A DNA stretch of 64,000 nt, taken from NCBI RefSeq assembly GCF_036549215.1, contig NZ_CP144371.1, forward strand, positions 248,001-312,000, written 5' to 3'. The position numbers were made by a program, and so were the translations under genes. Positions 20,550 to 31,686 of the stretch are shown one piece after another (within the stretch, counting starts at the first letter, position 1; every line of letters starts with the position of its first letter). This DNA is from Candidatus Blochmannia sp. SNP (GTDB taxonomy: Bacteria; Pseudomonadota; Gammaproteobacteria; Enterobacterales; Enterobacteriaceae). Under the pieces are notes generated by a model, which did no database searches, was not told the origin of the DNA, and worked only from the letters and a program-made list of their open reading frames with translations.

Positions 20550-21647
20550 ATGTATATAAAAAAAATTAATTTACTTAATATGAACAAAGAAGAATTAATA
20601 ATTTTTTTCTCTAAATTAGGTGAAAAACCTTTCCGTTCTCATCAAATAATGAGATGGATGTACCATGACTATTGTGATGATTTTAATCAAATGACAAATT
20701 TGAGTAAATCTTTAAGAATAAAATTAAATCAAATAGCAGAGATTCGCGCCCCAATAATTACAAAAAAACAACTATCTTCAGATGGAACGATTAAATGGGC
20801 GATGAAAGTTGATCAACAACAAATAGAAACAGTTTATATTCCTGAAGATATGAGAACCACATTATGTATTTCATCACAAATTGGATGTCCTTTAGGATGT
20901 AGTTTTTGTGGAACAGCACAGCAAGGATTTAACAGAAATTTACATGTATCAGAAATTATTGGTCAAATTTGGAGAATATCAAAACTCATTGCTCTAAATA
21001 AACACACTAAAATAAAAAATAACTCTCCCATTACTAATATAGTATTTATGGGAATGGGAGAACCATTACTAAACATTATTAATGTGGTGTCAGCAATAAA
21101 AATTATGTTAGATAATCTTGGTTTTGGGTTTTCAAAACGACATATCACTATCTCAACTGCTGGAGTTGTCCCAGGTATAACAAAACTAAAAAATATGATT
21201 GATATACCGCTAGCTATATCTCTACATGCTCCAAATGATCTCATCAGAAGCAAAATTATGCCGATTAATAAAAAATATAACATTAATAGTGTACTAGAAG
21301 CAATACGTGAATATTTAAAACAAACTAAAACTAAACACAGTCGGGTGGTGACAATAGAATATATACTATTGGATCATATTAATGATGAGATTTTACACGC
21401 CCATCAACTAGCAAAAAAACTTAAAGGTATTCCATGTAAAATTAATTTAATTCCATGGAATCCAATCCCGAACGTACAATACACATGCAGCTCCCATATT
21501 CGTACTCACGCGTTTCTTAAAATCTTATTAAAATATAACATAGTGACTATTATAAGAAAAATAAGAGGCGCAGATATTAATGCTGCTTGTGGGCAGTTAA
21601 CAGGAGAAGTAATTAACCGGATAAATTATAATATGATTCATCATTAA
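20550..21647 (+). CDS. rlmN: Dual-specificity RNA methyltransferase RlmN
   Basis: Radical SAM enzyme that makes 2-methyladenosine at A2503 of 23S rRNA and A37 of some tRNAs. The product is 365 residues (E. coli 384). The [4Fe-4S] motif [15 protein letters not shown] gives Cys113, Cys117 and Cys120. The reactive cysteine near the C-terminus is in NAACGQL, and GMGEPLLN binds SAM. It lies between ndk and ispG as in E. coli, with rodZ (which separates rlmN from ispG there) lost. Its stop codon lies in a long perfect hairpin. Confidence 0.97.
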   Translation: MYIKKINLLNMNKEELIIFFSKLGEKPFRSHQIMRWMYHDYCDDFNQMTNLSKSLRIKLNQIAEIRAPIITKKQLSSDGTIKWAMKVDQQQIETVYIPEDMRTTLCISSQIGCPLGCSFCGTAQQGFNRNLHVSEIIGQIWRISKLIALNKHTKIKNNSPITNIVFMGMGEPLLNIINVVSAIKIMLDNLGFGFSKRHITISTAGVVPGITKLKNMIDIPLAISLHAPNDLIRSKIMPINKKYNINSVLEAIREYLKQTKTKHSRVVTIEYILLDHINDEILHAHQLAKKLKGIPCKINLIPWNPIPNVQYTCSSHIRTHAFLKILLKYNIVTIIRKIRGADINAACGQLTGEVINRINYNMIHH

Positions 21648-21697
21648 ACTAATATCATCTTGTTTAATCAATTTTAAACAAGATGATATTAGTTTAA
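21644..21697 (+). terminator. Long perfect hairpin overlapping the rlmN stop codon
   Basis: 24-base perfect arms (21644-21667 and 21674-21697; left arm begins TTAAACTAATATCATC) around a 6-base loop. The rlmN TAA (21645-21647) is inside the stem base. It is followed by AAATACC rather than a T-run, so it may act as a 3' RNA stabiliser as well as a terminator. Confidence 0.65.
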
Positions 21698-21975
21698 AAT
21701 ACCTCTAATTTATATAATATTTATTCTGGCTATAAATGCAATTTAATATATATCACAAATTTAACAGTAACAATAATTTATTTTTCTATGCCAACACACA
21801 ATTGGTAATATGATTTCTGTTTATAATCAGGTCTTTTAATTTAGGAAAATCAATATACTTAAACAAATAGAATTATTTAATGTATAAATAATGATCAATA
21901 AACACATCAACAAATAATATTTATACATATAATCATTATTTATTAGTTTTATAATATGAAAATATTGGAGAAATT
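21648..21975. other. Spacer between rlmN and ispG
   Basis: About 330 bases. Apart from the rlmN hairpin at its left end I see nothing in it; rodZ, which lies here in E. coli, is absent. The ispG ribosome site TTGGAG is at the right end. Confidence 0.55.
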
Positions 21976-23124
21976 ATGAATAATATCTCAAACATTATTC
22001 GCCGAAAGTCTACACGTATTTATATTGGTAATATTCCTATTGGAGATGGAGCACCTATTGCAGTACAATCCATGGTCAACACTCGTACTATAAACATATT
22101 AGAAACAGTTAAACAAATCAATGCTTTAAAAAAAGCAGGAGTAGATATTGTTCGAGTATCAATACCCACCATGGATGCAGCTGAAGCCTTCAAAATAATT
22201 AAACAACAAACAGTCGATATTCCATTAATAGCAGACATTCATTTTGATTATCGCATTGCATTAAAAGCAGCTGAGTATGGAGCAGATTGTTTACGTATTA
22301 ATCCTGGCAATATCGGAAATAATAAACGTATTCGGTCTGTAGTACATTGTGCCCAAGATAAGAACATACCTATTCGTATTGGTATAAACTCTGGTTCTCT
22401 TGAACGCGATTTACAAAAAAAATACGACGGAAATCCAACAGAACATATTCTGTTAGAATCAGCAATGAGGCACGTAGATATTTTAGACAAATTAAACTTT
22501 CATCAATTTAAAGTCAGCGTCAAATCTTCCGACGTACTAATAACGGTAGAGGCATATCGTATATTAGCATCTAAAATAAATCAACCATTGCACATAGGTC
22601 TTACTGAATCGGGTGCATTACGTAATGGCACAGTAAAATCTGCAATAGCTTTAGGTTTCTTATTACATGAAGGGATCGGAGATACAATACGTATATCATT
22701 AGCCGCAGATCCTATAGAAGAAGTTAAAGTAGCGTTTGACATTTTGAGAGTTTTAAAGATTCGTGCTCATGGTATTAATTTTATAGCTTGCCCAGGTTGC
22801 GCCCGACAAGAATTTAACGTAATCAATGTAGTTAATGCTTTAGAAGAAAAAGTAAGCGATATCACAACACCCATGGATATATCTATTATTGGATGTGTAG
22901 TCAATGGACCAGGAGAAGCAGTGAAGTCAACAATTGGAGTCGCCGGAGCACATAATAAAAGTGGTATATATGAAGATGGTATACGACAACAAAAAAGATG
23001 TGATAATATATCAATTGTTGAAGAATTAGAACGACGTATTAGAGCTAAATCTGAATCAATAAATAAAAATAATCCTGATACTTACCATATCAAACATAAT
23101 AAACAATTCAAAAGTAATACATGA
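21976..23124 (+). CDS. ispG: 4-hydroxy-3-methylbut-2-enyl diphosphate synthase (flavodoxin)
   Basis: Penultimate step of the MEP isoprenoid pathway, a [4Fe-4S] enzyme. The product is 382 residues (E. coli 372). Cluster cysteines are visible in [10 protein letters not shown] and [10 protein letters not shown], and the N-terminal VQSMVNTRT and [10 protein letters not shown] blocks match. The extra length is a charged, Asn/Lys-rich C-terminal tail. Its stop codon overlaps the hisS start (ATGA), so the two are translationally coupled, as expected for the ispG-hisS pair of enterobacteria. Confidence 0.98.
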   Translation: MNNISNIIRRKSTRIYIGNIPIGDGAPIAVQSMVNTRTINILETVKQINALKKAGVDIVRVSIPTMDAAEAFKIIKQQTVDIPLIADIHFDYRIALKAAEYGADCLRINPGNIGNNKRIRSVVHCAQDKNIPIRIGINSGSLERDLQKKYDGNPTEHILLESAMRHVDILDKLNFHQFKVSVKSSDVLITVEAYRILASKINQPLHIGLTESGALRNGTVKSAIALGFLLHEGIGDTIRISLAADPIEEVKVAFDILRVLKIRAHGINFIACPGCARQEFNVINVVNALEEKVSDITTPMDISIIGCVVNGPGEAVKSTIGVAGAHNKSGIYEDGIRQQKRCDNISIVEELERRIRAKSESINKNNPDTYHIKHNKQFKSNT

Positions 23125-24425
23125 TTAAATATAACACAAAAATACAATCTATTCGTGGCATGCATGATTACTTGCCACAAGACACAACTATATGGCAATA
23201 CGTAGAAAATACACTTATAACTATACTAAATAGTTATGGATACAGGGAAATTAGATTTCCTATTGTTGAAGACACAAATTTATTCAAACGTTCAATTGGA
23301 GAAATGACAGATGTAATAGAAAAAGAAATGTATAGCTTTAATGATCGCAATAATAAAAACTTAACATTACGCCCAGAAGGAACATCTGGATGCGTACGAG
23401 CGGGTATTGAACACGGACTGTTTTATAAGAAAGAACAACGTCTATGGTACCTCGGGCCAATGTTTCGCTATGAACGTCCTCAAAAAGGACGTTATAGACA
23501 ATTTCATCAGTTTAGCGCCGAAGCTTTTGGGCAAATAGGGCCCGATATAGATGTTGAATTAATTTTAATTACTGCTCGTTATTGGAAACAATTAGGAATT
23601 AGCCATCATTTATCATTAGAATTGAATTCAATCGGCTCATTATCATCTAGATCAAATTATCGAAAAAAATTAATAACCTTTTTAGAAAAACACTCAAACA
23701 ATTTAGATCATAATGATTTACGTCGTTTATACTCTAATCCCATGCGAATATTAGATACAAAAAATAGTAAAACTAAAGAATTATTACTTCATGCTCCCAT
23801 GTTAAGTGATTATTTAGATAATGATTCACATACTCATTTTTCTGAATTATGTCAATTATTAGATCTATTAAAAATACCATATACAGTTAATCCATATTTG
23901 GTACGCGGCTTAGATTATTATAACAAAACAGTTTTTGAATGGGTTACCGATAGCTTAGGGGTAAAAAAAACTATCTGTGCTGGTGGCCGTTATGATGAGT
24001 TAGTACAAGAATTAGGAGGAGATGCAGTCCCTGCTGTAGGATTTTCTATAGGGTTAGAACGTGTAATTTTGTTAATGCAAGAAATCGACAATAAGGCTTT
24101 TTTAGATAAAAAAAATACACGCATTGACATTGATGTATATTTAATTAGCTTAGGAGATAATGCTAAAAAATATTCAATACTACTATCTGAACATATTCAT
24201 TCAATATTACCATCTATACGATTAATGGTACACCATGGGAAAAATAATATAAAAAAACAACTTCATTCCGCTAATAAACATAAGACACGCACTATATTAA
24301 TCATAAATGAAAAAAATTATCTTACAAAAACGGTTATATTAAAAAACTTACAATTGGGCACCCAAGAAACATTACAGCACGATGAAATTACTGAAAGATT
24401 AAGACATATATTATATATAAATTAG
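23121..24425 (+). CDS. hisS: Histidyl-tRNA synthetase
   Basis: Class II aminoacyl-tRNA synthetase charging tRNA-His. The product is 434 residues (E. coli 424). Class II motif 2 ([22 protein letters not shown]), the histidine-specific [15 protein letters not shown] block and motif 3 (GFSIGLERV) are all visible. The C-terminal anticodon-binding domain is present but more divergent. It overlaps ispG by 4 bases. Confidence 0.98.
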   Translation: MIKYNTKIQSIRGMHDYLPQDTTIWQYVENTLITILNSYGYREIRFPIVEDTNLFKRSIGEMTDVIEKEMYSFNDRNNKNLTLRPEGTSGCVRAGIEHGLFYKKEQRLWYLGPMFRYERPQKGRYRQFHQFSAEAFGQIGPDIDVELILITARYWKQLGISHHLSLELNSIGSLSSRSNYRKKLITFLEKHSNNLDHNDLRRLYSNPMRILDTKNSKTKELLLHAPMLSDYLDNDSHTHFSELCQLLDLLKIPYTVNPYLVRGLDYYNKTVFEWVTDSLGVKKTICAGGRYDELVQELGGDAVPAVGFSIGLERVILLMQEIDNKAFLDKKNTRIDIDVYLISLGDNAKKYSILLSEHIHSILPSIRLMVHHGKNNIKKQLHSANKHKTRTILIINEKNYLTKTVILKNLQLGTQETLQHDEITERLRHILYIN

Positions 24426-24795
24426 ACTTATCAAAAATAAATAATACCCCTATTGATCTTTAACATGTCTTCTTTCTGTATTATTTATTTAATTTATTAA
24501 ATCTATTTAAAATATGAATATATTTCAATACAAAATTAAATCTCACAGCCCACGATAGAACACAAAATATTAAATTATTATTATTCTATGTTATACATAA
24601 ATAATCCTTTTAAAAATACCAAACTTAATATATTAAGCCACATCATAATCATGAATTAAGCTATTGTAAATCACTCTACTAATTCTACTGTAATATTATG
24701 TGTATAATTACTCAAAAAAAAGATAATTTCATTATATTTCCTAATACTGATATTATTACTCATAGATACATATATTCTTTTTATGGATTAAAAAA
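24426..24795. other. Gap between hisS and der where yfgM and bamB are missing
   Basis: About 370 bases, A/T-rich, no gene seen. In E. coli yfgM and bamB stand between hisS and der; neither leaves a recognisable trace. Confidence 0.6.
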
Positions 24796-26220
24796 ATGTT
24801 CCCTATTATCACATTAATTGGACAAAAAAATGTAGGAAAATCTACCTTATTTAATAAATTAACACATACACATGATGCTTTAATTTCTAATGATCCAGGA
24901 TTAACTCGAGACCGACAATATGGTTACTTTCAATGCAAACAATTCAAATCTATTCTAATAGACACTGGAGGTATTGATAGGCTACATTATAATATAAAAA
25001 AAGAAAATATTCAAAATTATATAACTCACCAAACAATTTTATCAATACAAGAAGCTGATATTATACTATTCCTTATGGATAAACAATCTATAGGAACATC
25101 TATAAATTATGACATTTTTAATTTCTTAAAAAAATTAAAAAAACCTATATTTATTGTTATTAATAAAATTGATGATATTCCATATCATATCCATAATATT
25201 AGATGGGATTGTTATTCTTTTAGTACAAAAAATACTATCTTTATTTCTGCAATTCATGGAAACGGAATTAATAATTTATTAAAAAATATATCTCTACTAA
25301 TTTCAAAAAATATATTAAATCACAAAAATAATATACCTAAAACTAATTTAAATACAACTATTCATAAAAACTACATAAATTCACTATCATACAATAAAAA
25401 AAATAACCCTGATACTATTACATTAGCTGTCGTAGGAAGACCTAATTCTGGAAAATCTACTTTTATTAATTATATTTTAGGAAAGGACCGTATGATCACC
25501 TGTAATATACCAGGCACTACTCGAAATTCTATTCACATACCCATTATATACAATAAACAAAAATACACACTAATTGATACAGCAGGGGTACGAAAAAGAA
25601 AAAAAATAAACGACATAGCAGAAAAAATTTCTATTTCTAAAACACTTCAAATCATCAAGACTGCACACATCCTGTTATTTATGGGCGATGTAGATTTAGG
25701 AATATCTGATCAAGATTTATACTTATTACGATTTATTGTAAATAATGGAAAAGCATTAATAATTATTTTTAATAAATGGGATAAAATATCTCCAGATCTA
25801 CATCAAAAAACCAAAAAAAACCTATACGAAAAAATAAATTTTGTTAATTTTACCAAAATACACTTCATTTCAGCATTGTACGGTGACGGTATTAAAACAT
25901 TATTTCAATCAATCAAAGAAACACATTTACATTCACAGTCTACAAAAACTATTAGTACAATGCGTTTAATCAACATTCTACATGAAGCTATCTCTAAATC
26001 TCCTCCTCCACTTCTACACGGTAGAAGAATCAAACCTAAATATGTTCACGTTGGCAAACATAATCCATTAACTTTAATAATTCATGGAAATCATGTTAGT
26101 AAATTACCTAACAGTTATAAACAGTATTTAAAAAAATATTTCTATCGTATATTAAATATTACAGGTGTTTTATTAACCATACAATTTAAAGACACCATTA
26201 ATCCATTTATTAATAAATAA
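24796..26220 (+). CDS. der: Ribosome assembly GTPase Der (EngA)
   Basis: Double-GTPase needed for 50S subunit maturation. The product is 474 residues (E. coli 490). Two G domains are visible: the first with GQKNVGKSTLFN (9-20), DTGG and NKID, the second with GRPNSGKSTFIN (about 215), DTAGVRKR and NKWD. A C-terminal KH-like domain ends the protein. The linker between G domains is Asn/Lys-rich and divergent. It converges with mqo with 77 bases between. Confidence 0.98.
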   Translation: MFPIITLIGQKNVGKSTLFNKLTHTHDALISNDPGLTRDRQYGYFQCKQFKSILIDTGGIDRLHYNIKKENIQNYITHQTILSIQEADIILFLMDKQSIGTSINYDIFNFLKKLKKPIFIVINKIDDIPYHIHNIRWDCYSFSTKNTIFISAIHGNGINNLLKNISLLISKNILNHKNNIPKTNLNTTIHKNYINSLSYNKKNNPDTITLAVVGRPNSGKSTFINYILGKDRMITCNIPGTTRNSIHIPIIYNKQKYTLIDTAGVRKRKKINDIAEKISISKTLQIIKTAHILLFMGDVDLGISDQDLYLLRFIVNNGKALIIIFNKWDKISPDLHQKTKKNLYEKINFVNFTKIHFISALYGDGIKTLFQSIKETHLHSQSTKTISTMRLINILHEAISKSPPPLLHGRRIKPKYVHVGKHNPLTLIIHGNHVSKLPNSYKQYLKKYFYRILNITGVLLTIQFKDTINPFINK

Positions 26221-26297
26221 AAACAATATTTTTTAAATATATAAAATACAAATAATCAAAAATTCCTGCTAATCTTCTACTAAAAACACTCTAACTA

Positions 26298-27863
26298 TTA
26301 ACACCCCATATTTTTATGATTTGTAGCTTCCATATAATTCAATTCCAAAACGTTACAAGTATACCGTCTAATTTTATTTAACAAAATAATATTACCATCT
26401 AATTTATTAGTATATGATGGTATTATATCTATAATTTTATTTTTCCAAGAATCACTATTAATTTTACTATTAAACATAGTACTTAAAAGTTCTAATACTA
26501 TCGAAACTACAGTAGACGCTCCCGGAGATGCACCAAGAAGTGCTGATAAAGTTCCATCATTAGAACTCACCACCTCTGTTCCAAATTGTAATACACCTCT
26601 TTTTTCATTATTCCTTTTAATAATTTGAACGCGCTGTCCTGCTTTAACTAAAGTCCAATCTGATGGATTAACTGTCGGATAATATTCTTTAAGCGCATCA
26701 ATACGTTGCATATCCGACATAATTAATTGACCAATTAAATATTTCAATAAATCAAAATTATCTATCCCAGCCTGAAATATTGGAATTAAATTATGTTTAT
26801 TTAAAGAATGAAACAAATCCAACCATGATCCATATTTTAAAAATTTACTGCTAAAAGTAGCAAACGGACCAAATAATAAAACCTTATTACCATCTAATAT
26901 TCTAGTATCTATATGAGGAACCGACATTGGAGGAGTATTAACAGGGGCTCTTCCATATACTTTCGCTAAATGTTGTGAAACTACTTCCTTATTTTTTGTA
27001 ACCAAAAACTGACCACCCACCGGAAATCCAGCATACCCCCTAACTTCTGGCACACCAGAATTCTGCAAAAGACTAATTGATTTTCCTCCAGCTCCTATAA
27101 ACACATAACTTGCACGAACACACTTTTTTTGATTAGATCGTCGATCAATTATATGCACATCCCAAGTTGTATCAAAATTATGTCTTATACGGTCAACATC
27201 GTGCTGTAAATATAATTTAAAATTCAAACTTTTCTTCAACTCACTCAATAACTGCTGAGTAAGTGCCCCAAAATTAATATCCGTACCTATCTCCATACGA
27301 GTAGCCGCTATTTTTTGAGATATATTACGCCCATTAATAACAAGAGGAATCCACTTATGAATTTGCTGCGAATCTTCAGAATACATCATACCACTAAACA
27401 AAATACTATTTTGCAATGCTTGAAAACGTTTTTTTAAAAAAGAAACATTCTCCTCTCCCCAAACAAAACTCATATGTGGCACATTATTAATAAAAGAACT
27501 TGGTTTATTAAGAACCTCTGTTTGTACTAAATATGCCCAAAACTGACGTGACATTTCAAAAGCTTCATTAACAGCAATAGCTTTTGAAATGTCGACAGAA
27601 CAGTCTTTAGAATTATATTGAGTATAATTAAGTTCACAAAATGCTGCATGTCCAGTTCCAGCATTATTCCATACATTAGAACTTTCTCGTGCCGGTTCGT
27701 CAAGACGTTCATATATGTGAATTTTCCAAGTTGGCTCAAGAATTGTTAAAAACATAGCAAAAGTAACACTCATGATGCCAGCACCAACCAACACTACATC
27801 TACAGAAGATTCAATTTTAACCAAGTGATGTTGTTTATTATCCACAACTATAATATTACTCAT
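26298..27863 (-). CDS. mqo: Malate:quinone oxidoreductase
   Basis: FAD enzyme that oxidises malate to oxaloacetate and passes electrons to quinone at the inner membrane. The product is 521 residues (E. coli 548). The dinucleotide-binding start VVLVGAGIMSVTFAMFL, the conserved ESSNVWNNAGTGHAA and ELNYT, and the GASPGAST motif near the C-terminus are present. In E. coli mqo is not next to der or guaB, so its place here reflects a rearrangement. Its start is divergent from guaB across the skew switch. Confidence 0.97.
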   Translation of the reverse strand: MSNIIVVDNKQHHLVKIESSVDVVLVGAGIMSVTFAMFLTILEPTWKIHIYERLDEPARESSNVWNNAGTGHAAFCELNYTQYNSKDCSVDISKAIAVNEAFEMSRQFWAYLVQTEVLNKPSSFINNVPHMSFVWGEENVSFLKKRFQALQNSILFSGMMYSEDSQQIHKWIPLVINGRNISQKIAATRMEIGTDINFGALTQQLLSELKKSLNFKLYLQHDVDRIRHNFDTTWDVHIIDRRSNQKKCVRASYVFIGAGGKSISLLQNSGVPEVRGYAGFPVGGQFLVTKNKEVVSQHLAKVYGRAPVNTPPMSVPHIDTRILDGNKVLLFGPFATFSSKFLKYGSWLDLFHSLNKHNLIPIFQAGIDNFDLLKYLIGQLIMSDMQRIDALKEYYPTVNPSDWTLVKAGQRVQIIKRNNEKRGVLQFGTEVVSSNDGTLSALLGASPGASTVVSIVLELLSTMFNSKINSDSWKNKIIDIIPSYTNKLDGNIILLNKIRRYTCNVLELNYMEATNHKNMGC

Positions 27864-28496
27864 TTTGTATCACTCAATAATACTATTTCACCTTAACAAC
27901 ACCATAATCAATATAGTCATCTACATATTTGTAATACAAACAACTAAAAACTAATAACAACATACACACTTAAAAATAATACTCTTTAAATATATCATAT
28001 CCCAATATTCAATTATATATGAAAACTTCAAATACAACACAAATCAACATCCAATCAAAATTAAAACTACTAAATAAAACATACATAAACTATTAAGTTA
28101 AAATTTTTACTACCAGCTAAAATATCCATATACGTGGATATTTTATACAAAAGTATTCATTACAACAATACCTACATAACAACATATATACAATTTTAAC
28201 AAAATTTATAGTTATTAATTTTTAAACAACTTACACACTAAAACTTGATTAATTACACAATTCATGATAGAACTAACCCGTTAGGGTGCGATGGTTAATC
28301 CCTATACTTAATCAACAATAAATAACCTATTCGTATGACCTCGTCATACGAATAGGTTATTTATTGTTGATTTTTAAAATTGTGATGTTGAGTAATTTCT
28401 ATGTTGTTATTGTGGTGTGAGTTGGATTAGTTTTAGGTTAGTAAAATAATTGGGTTTTATGCGGTGTTCCATTTGAAAGTTGTATAGTGTGATGTG
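27864..28496. other. Putative replication origin region (strand-composition switch)
   Basis: A 633-base divergent spacer between mqo and guaB. The plus strand changes abruptly from C-rich to G/T-rich: bases 27961-28020 hold 0 G and 11 C, bases 28381-28440 hold 18 G and 1 C. The bias continues in genes of both strands on each side. Within it lie a perfect hairpin (28310-28372) and, just left, a small GC-richer island (28276-28304). A C-to-G switch read left to right is the usual mark of an origin. A perfect DnaA-box 9-mer (TTATCCACA) lies at 27838-27846, inside the mqo start, but an identical one occurs in ligA. Confidence 0.6.
28310..28372. repeat. Perfect hairpin with 30-base arms at the skew switch
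   Basis: Arms 28310-28339 and 28343-28372 are exact complements around the loop CTC. The left arm begins AATCAACAATAAATAACC and ends CGTATGAC. Both flanking genes are transcribed away from it, so no known transcript ends here. It may serve at the origin, or it may block antisense read-through. Confidence 0.85.
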
Positions 28497-29975
28497 ATGT
28501 TATTTTTTGATAAAGAAGCTTTGACTTTTGATGATGTGTTAATTGTACCATCTTATTCAAAAGTACTTCCTGCAGAGACGACTTTAGATAGTTTGATAAC
28601 TAATTCAGTTTCTTTGAATATTCCTATTGTGTCTTCGGCTATGGATACAGTAACAGAATCAGATTTGGCTATTGCTTTGGCACAGGAAGGTGGTGTAGGT
28701 TTTATTCATAAAAATATGTCTTTGGAGCAGCAAATCAATGAGGTACGTCGTGTTAAACGTTATGAAAGTGGAATAGTAGCAAATCCACAGTGTGTTGCTC
28801 CTGATACAACTTTATTACGAGTGAAAGAATTAACTTTTCGTAATGGGTTTGCTGGTTATCCCGTTGTGATGGGTGGTACAAATGAATTAGTAGGAATAGT
28901 TACAAGTCGTGATGTTAGATTTGTAAGTGATTTATCAAATTGTGTTTCTTCTGTTATGACTCCTAAGGAGCGTTTGGTTACAGTATTAGAAAAAGAAAAT
29001 CGAAAGATAGTATTAAGAAAAATGCATGATAAAAGAGTAGAAAAAGTTTTGTTAATTGATTCTCTGTTTCATCTTAAAGGTATGATCACTGCAAAAGATT
29101 TCGAAAAAGCAGAACGTAAGCCGCATGCATGTAAAGATGATTATGGACGACTGCGAGTTGGTGCTGCTGTTGGAGTAGGGGATGATTGTATAGCACGTGT
29201 TGTAGGGTTAGTTGATGCTGGTTTAGATGTATTGTTAGTTGATTCTTCACATGGGCATTCAGATAGAGTTTTAAAGTGTATTGTAGCTATTCGAAAAATA
29301 TTTCCTGATTTGCCTGTTGTGGGAGGTAATGTTGTTACAAAAGACGGTGCTTTAGCATTAGTAAGGTCTGGTGTTAGTGCTGTGAAAGTTGGTATTGGAC
29401 CTGGTTCTATTTGTACAACTCGTATTGTTACTGGTGTGGGAATTCCTCAAATTACAGCTATTTCTAATGTAGCAGAAGCATTAAAAAATACAGACATTCC
29501 GATTATTGCAGACGGGGGTATTAGATTTTCTGGAGATATTGCTAAAGCAATAGTCGCTGGTGCGCACTGTGTAATGGTTGGTTCGTTGCTAGCGGGAACA
29601 GAAGAATCGCCAGGAGATATAGAATTTTATCAGGGTAGGTCTTTTAAAACTTATCGTGGGATGGGTTCTTTAGGAGCTATGAATCAGGGCTCTGCTGATC
29701 GTTATTTTCAGCAACAGGAGGACGATGCTATTGCTGCTTGTAAATTAGTTCCAGAAGGTATAGAGGGACGTGTTCCTTATAAAGGGAAACTGGAAACTAT
29801 TGTGCATCAATTAATGGGAGGCTTACGTTCTTGTATGGGTTTAACGGGTTGTATGACTATTCGTGATTTAAGAACACAGACTAAGTTTATTCGTGTGAGT
29901 CCTTCTGGTATGAAGGAAAGTCATGTTCATGATGTGATGATAACAAAAGAATCCCCTAACTATCGTTTAAGATGA
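28497..29975 (+). CDS. guaB: Inosine-5'-monophosphate dehydrogenase
   Basis: Oxidises IMP to XMP with NAD+, the committed step to GMP. The product is 492 residues (E. coli 488). A TIM-barrel core is interrupted by two CBS domains (about 95-205). The catalytic cysteine is in [15 protein letters not shown], and [12 protein letters not shown] and [10 protein letters not shown] are intact. A GTG lies directly before the ATG at 28497; the ATG matches the E. coli start ([11 protein letters not shown]). It is followed by guaA after 100 bases, so a guaBA operon is likely. Confidence 0.98.
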   Translation: MLFFDKEALTFDDVLIVPSYSKVLPAETTLDSLITNSVSLNIPIVSSAMDTVTESDLAIALAQEGGVGFIHKNMSLEQQINEVRRVKRYESGIVANPQCVAPDTTLLRVKELTFRNGFAGYPVVMGGTNELVGIVTSRDVRFVSDLSNCVSSVMTPKERLVTVLEKENRKIVLRKMHDKRVEKVLLIDSLFHLKGMITAKDFEKAERKPHACKDDYGRLRVGAAVGVGDDCIARVVGLVDAGLDVLLVDSSHGHSDRVLKCIVAIRKIFPDLPVVGGNVVTKDGALALVRSGVSAVKVGIGPGSICTTRIVTGVGIPQITAISNVAEALKNTDIPIIADGGIRFSGDIAKAIVAGAHCVMVGSLLAGTEESPGDIEFYQGRSFKTYRGMGSLGAMNQGSADRYFQQQEDDAIAACKLVPEGIEGRVPYKGKLETIVHQLMGGLRSCMGLTGCMTIRDLRTQTKFIRVSPSGMKESHVHDVMITKESPNYRLR

Positions 29976-30075
29976 TTATTTATTTATGTATTAAAGCATA
30001 TGATAGATAATAGTTACGATATTTATTTAGTTCAGAGTGTATTATTGATCATTAAATATTTTGGTTAGATAATAA

Positions 30076-31686
30076 ATGGTTACTTTAGATAATAGAATGG
30101 ATTGTGATACAAAATGTAGTGATTATCGTATTTTGGTAATAGATTTTGGATCTCAATATACTCAGTTATTATTAAGAAGAATCCGTGAGTTGGGCGTGTA
30201 TTCTGAACTTTTTTCTTGGAACGTTAGTGAGTCTCAAGTAAGTGCGTTTAATCCTAATGGAATTATTCTTTCGGGAGGTCCTCATAGTGCTGTTGATCTT
30301 CATTTTCCATGTGTTCCTGAGTTTGTATTTCAATTGGGCATACCTATATTTGGAATTTGTTATGGTATGCAGATTATGTCACAGCAGCTGGGTGGAGAGG
30401 TACAGCATTTAACTACTCAGCGTGAGTTTGGTTGTACTCGAATAACACTCGTTACTGAAAGTATTCTTACAAATGATATGTGTGATTATGTTGATAATAT
30501 TACAGGTTATTCGGTATTAGATGTATGGATGAGTCATGGAGATGTAGTTACTACTGTTCCTCAAGATTTTACTGTTATTGGTATTAATAAATATCGTCAA
30601 GTTGCGATTATGGCTAATGAGGATCGGCGCTTGTATGGTGTGCAATTTCATCCGGAAGTTACTCATACTAAACAAGGAAAAAATATTTTAGAACGTTTTA
30701 TTATGTGTATTTGCTCTTGTAAATCTTCATGGAAGGTAGCTAATATTATTGATAATATTGTTATGGATATTCGTGTGAAAGTGGGTAATGATAAAGTAGT
30801 GCTTGGATTTTCAGGTGGAATTGATTCTCTTGTCACAGCTTTATTATTGAGACGTGCTATTGGTTGTCGATTTATTTGTGTGTTTATTGATAATGGGTTA
30901 TTATTACATCGTGAATTTGATCGAATTAAGAATTTTTGTGATAAAAATTATGATTTGGATATTATTTATGTGCCAAAAGAACAGCTATTTTTAGATGCTT
31001 TAATTGGAGTTATTGATCCAGAAGAAAAAAGAAAAGTAATTGGTAGGATTTTTACAGAAGTTTTTGAAGAGCAAATTAGTAATCTAGTACCTATAAAGTG
31101 GTTGGTTCAGGGTACTATATACTCAGATATTATTGAATCTGGTGTATCTTTATTTTCTTCTAAAAATGTAATTAAATCGCATCATAATGTAAGTTGTTTT
31201 TCAGGTATTATGAATGTTCAGTTATTAGAGCCTATAAGAAATTTATTTAAAGATGAAGTTCGTAGTATTGGATTAGAATTAGGATTGCCTTATAGTATAG
31301 TATATCGTTATCCGTTTCCAGGGCCTGGTTTAGCTATTAGAATTTTAGGTGAAGTAAAAAGGGAATATTGTGATATTTTGCGTAAGGTAGATTGTATTTT
31401 CATTGAGGAACTTAAGCGTGATAATTTGTATTATAAGATTAGTCAGGCTTTTGCAGTGTTTTTACCGATACATTCAGTGGGTATACAAGGAGATCAGCGG
31501 AAGTATGAATGGGTGGTTTCTTTGCGTGCAGTAGAGACCATTGACTTTATGACAGCACGATGGGCTTATTTATCTTATGATTTTTTAAATAAAGTATCTA
31601 ATCGTATTGTTAATGAGGTTGAGGGAATATCTCGTGTAGTGTACGATATTTCTTCTAAACCTCCGGCTACTATTGAATGGGAGTAA
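30076..31686 (+). CDS. guaA: GMP synthase (glutamine-hydrolysing)
   Basis: Aminates XMP to GMP using glutamine and ATP. The product is 536 residues (E. coli 525). The N-terminal class I amidotransferase has Cys95 in GICYGMQ and the His/Glu of GVQFHPEVTHT. The ATP-pyrophosphatase domain has the P-loop GFSGGIDS, and the C-terminal dimerisation domain ends with the conserved PPATIEWE. It has about 10 extra N-terminal residues; an in-frame ATG at codon 8 is an alternative start. It follows guaB in the same order as E. coli. Confidence 0.98.
   Translation: MVTLDNRMDCDTKCSDYRILVIDFGSQYTQLLLRRIRELGVYSELFSWNVSESQVSAFNPNGIILSGGPHSAVDLHFPCVPEFVFQLGIPIFGICYGMQIMSQQLGGEVQHLTTQREFGCTRITLVTESILTNDMCDYVDNITGYSVLDVWMSHGDVVTTVPQDFTVIGINKYRQVAIMANEDRRLYGVQFHPEVTHTKQGKNILERFIMCICSCKSSWKVANIIDNIVMDIRVKVGNDKVVLGFSGGIDSLVTALLLRRAIGCRFICVFIDNGLLLHREFDRIKNFCDKNYDLDIIYVPKEQLFLDALIGVIDPEEKRKVIGRIFTEVFEEQISNLVPIKWLVQGTIYSDIIESGVSLFSSKNVIKSHHNVSCFSGIMNVQLLEPIRNLFKDEVRSIGLELGLPYSIVYRYPFPGPGLAIRILGEVKREYCDILRKVDCIFIEELKRDNLYYKISQAFAVFLPIHSVGIQGDQRKYEWVVSLRAVETIDFMTARWAYLSYDFLNKVSNRIVNEVEGISRVVYDISSKPPATIEWE

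Noticed and set aside
27838..27846. Perfect DnaA box TTATCCACA near the putative origin
   Set aside because: It is a single copy within mqo codons, and an identical 9-mer occurs at 54889-54897 inside ligA, so it is no proof of DnaA-dependent initiation.
28120..28147. Apparent dyad around TATCCATATACGTGGAT left of the origin hairpin
   Set aside because: Pairing breaks after five bases; it is not a convincing inverted repeat.
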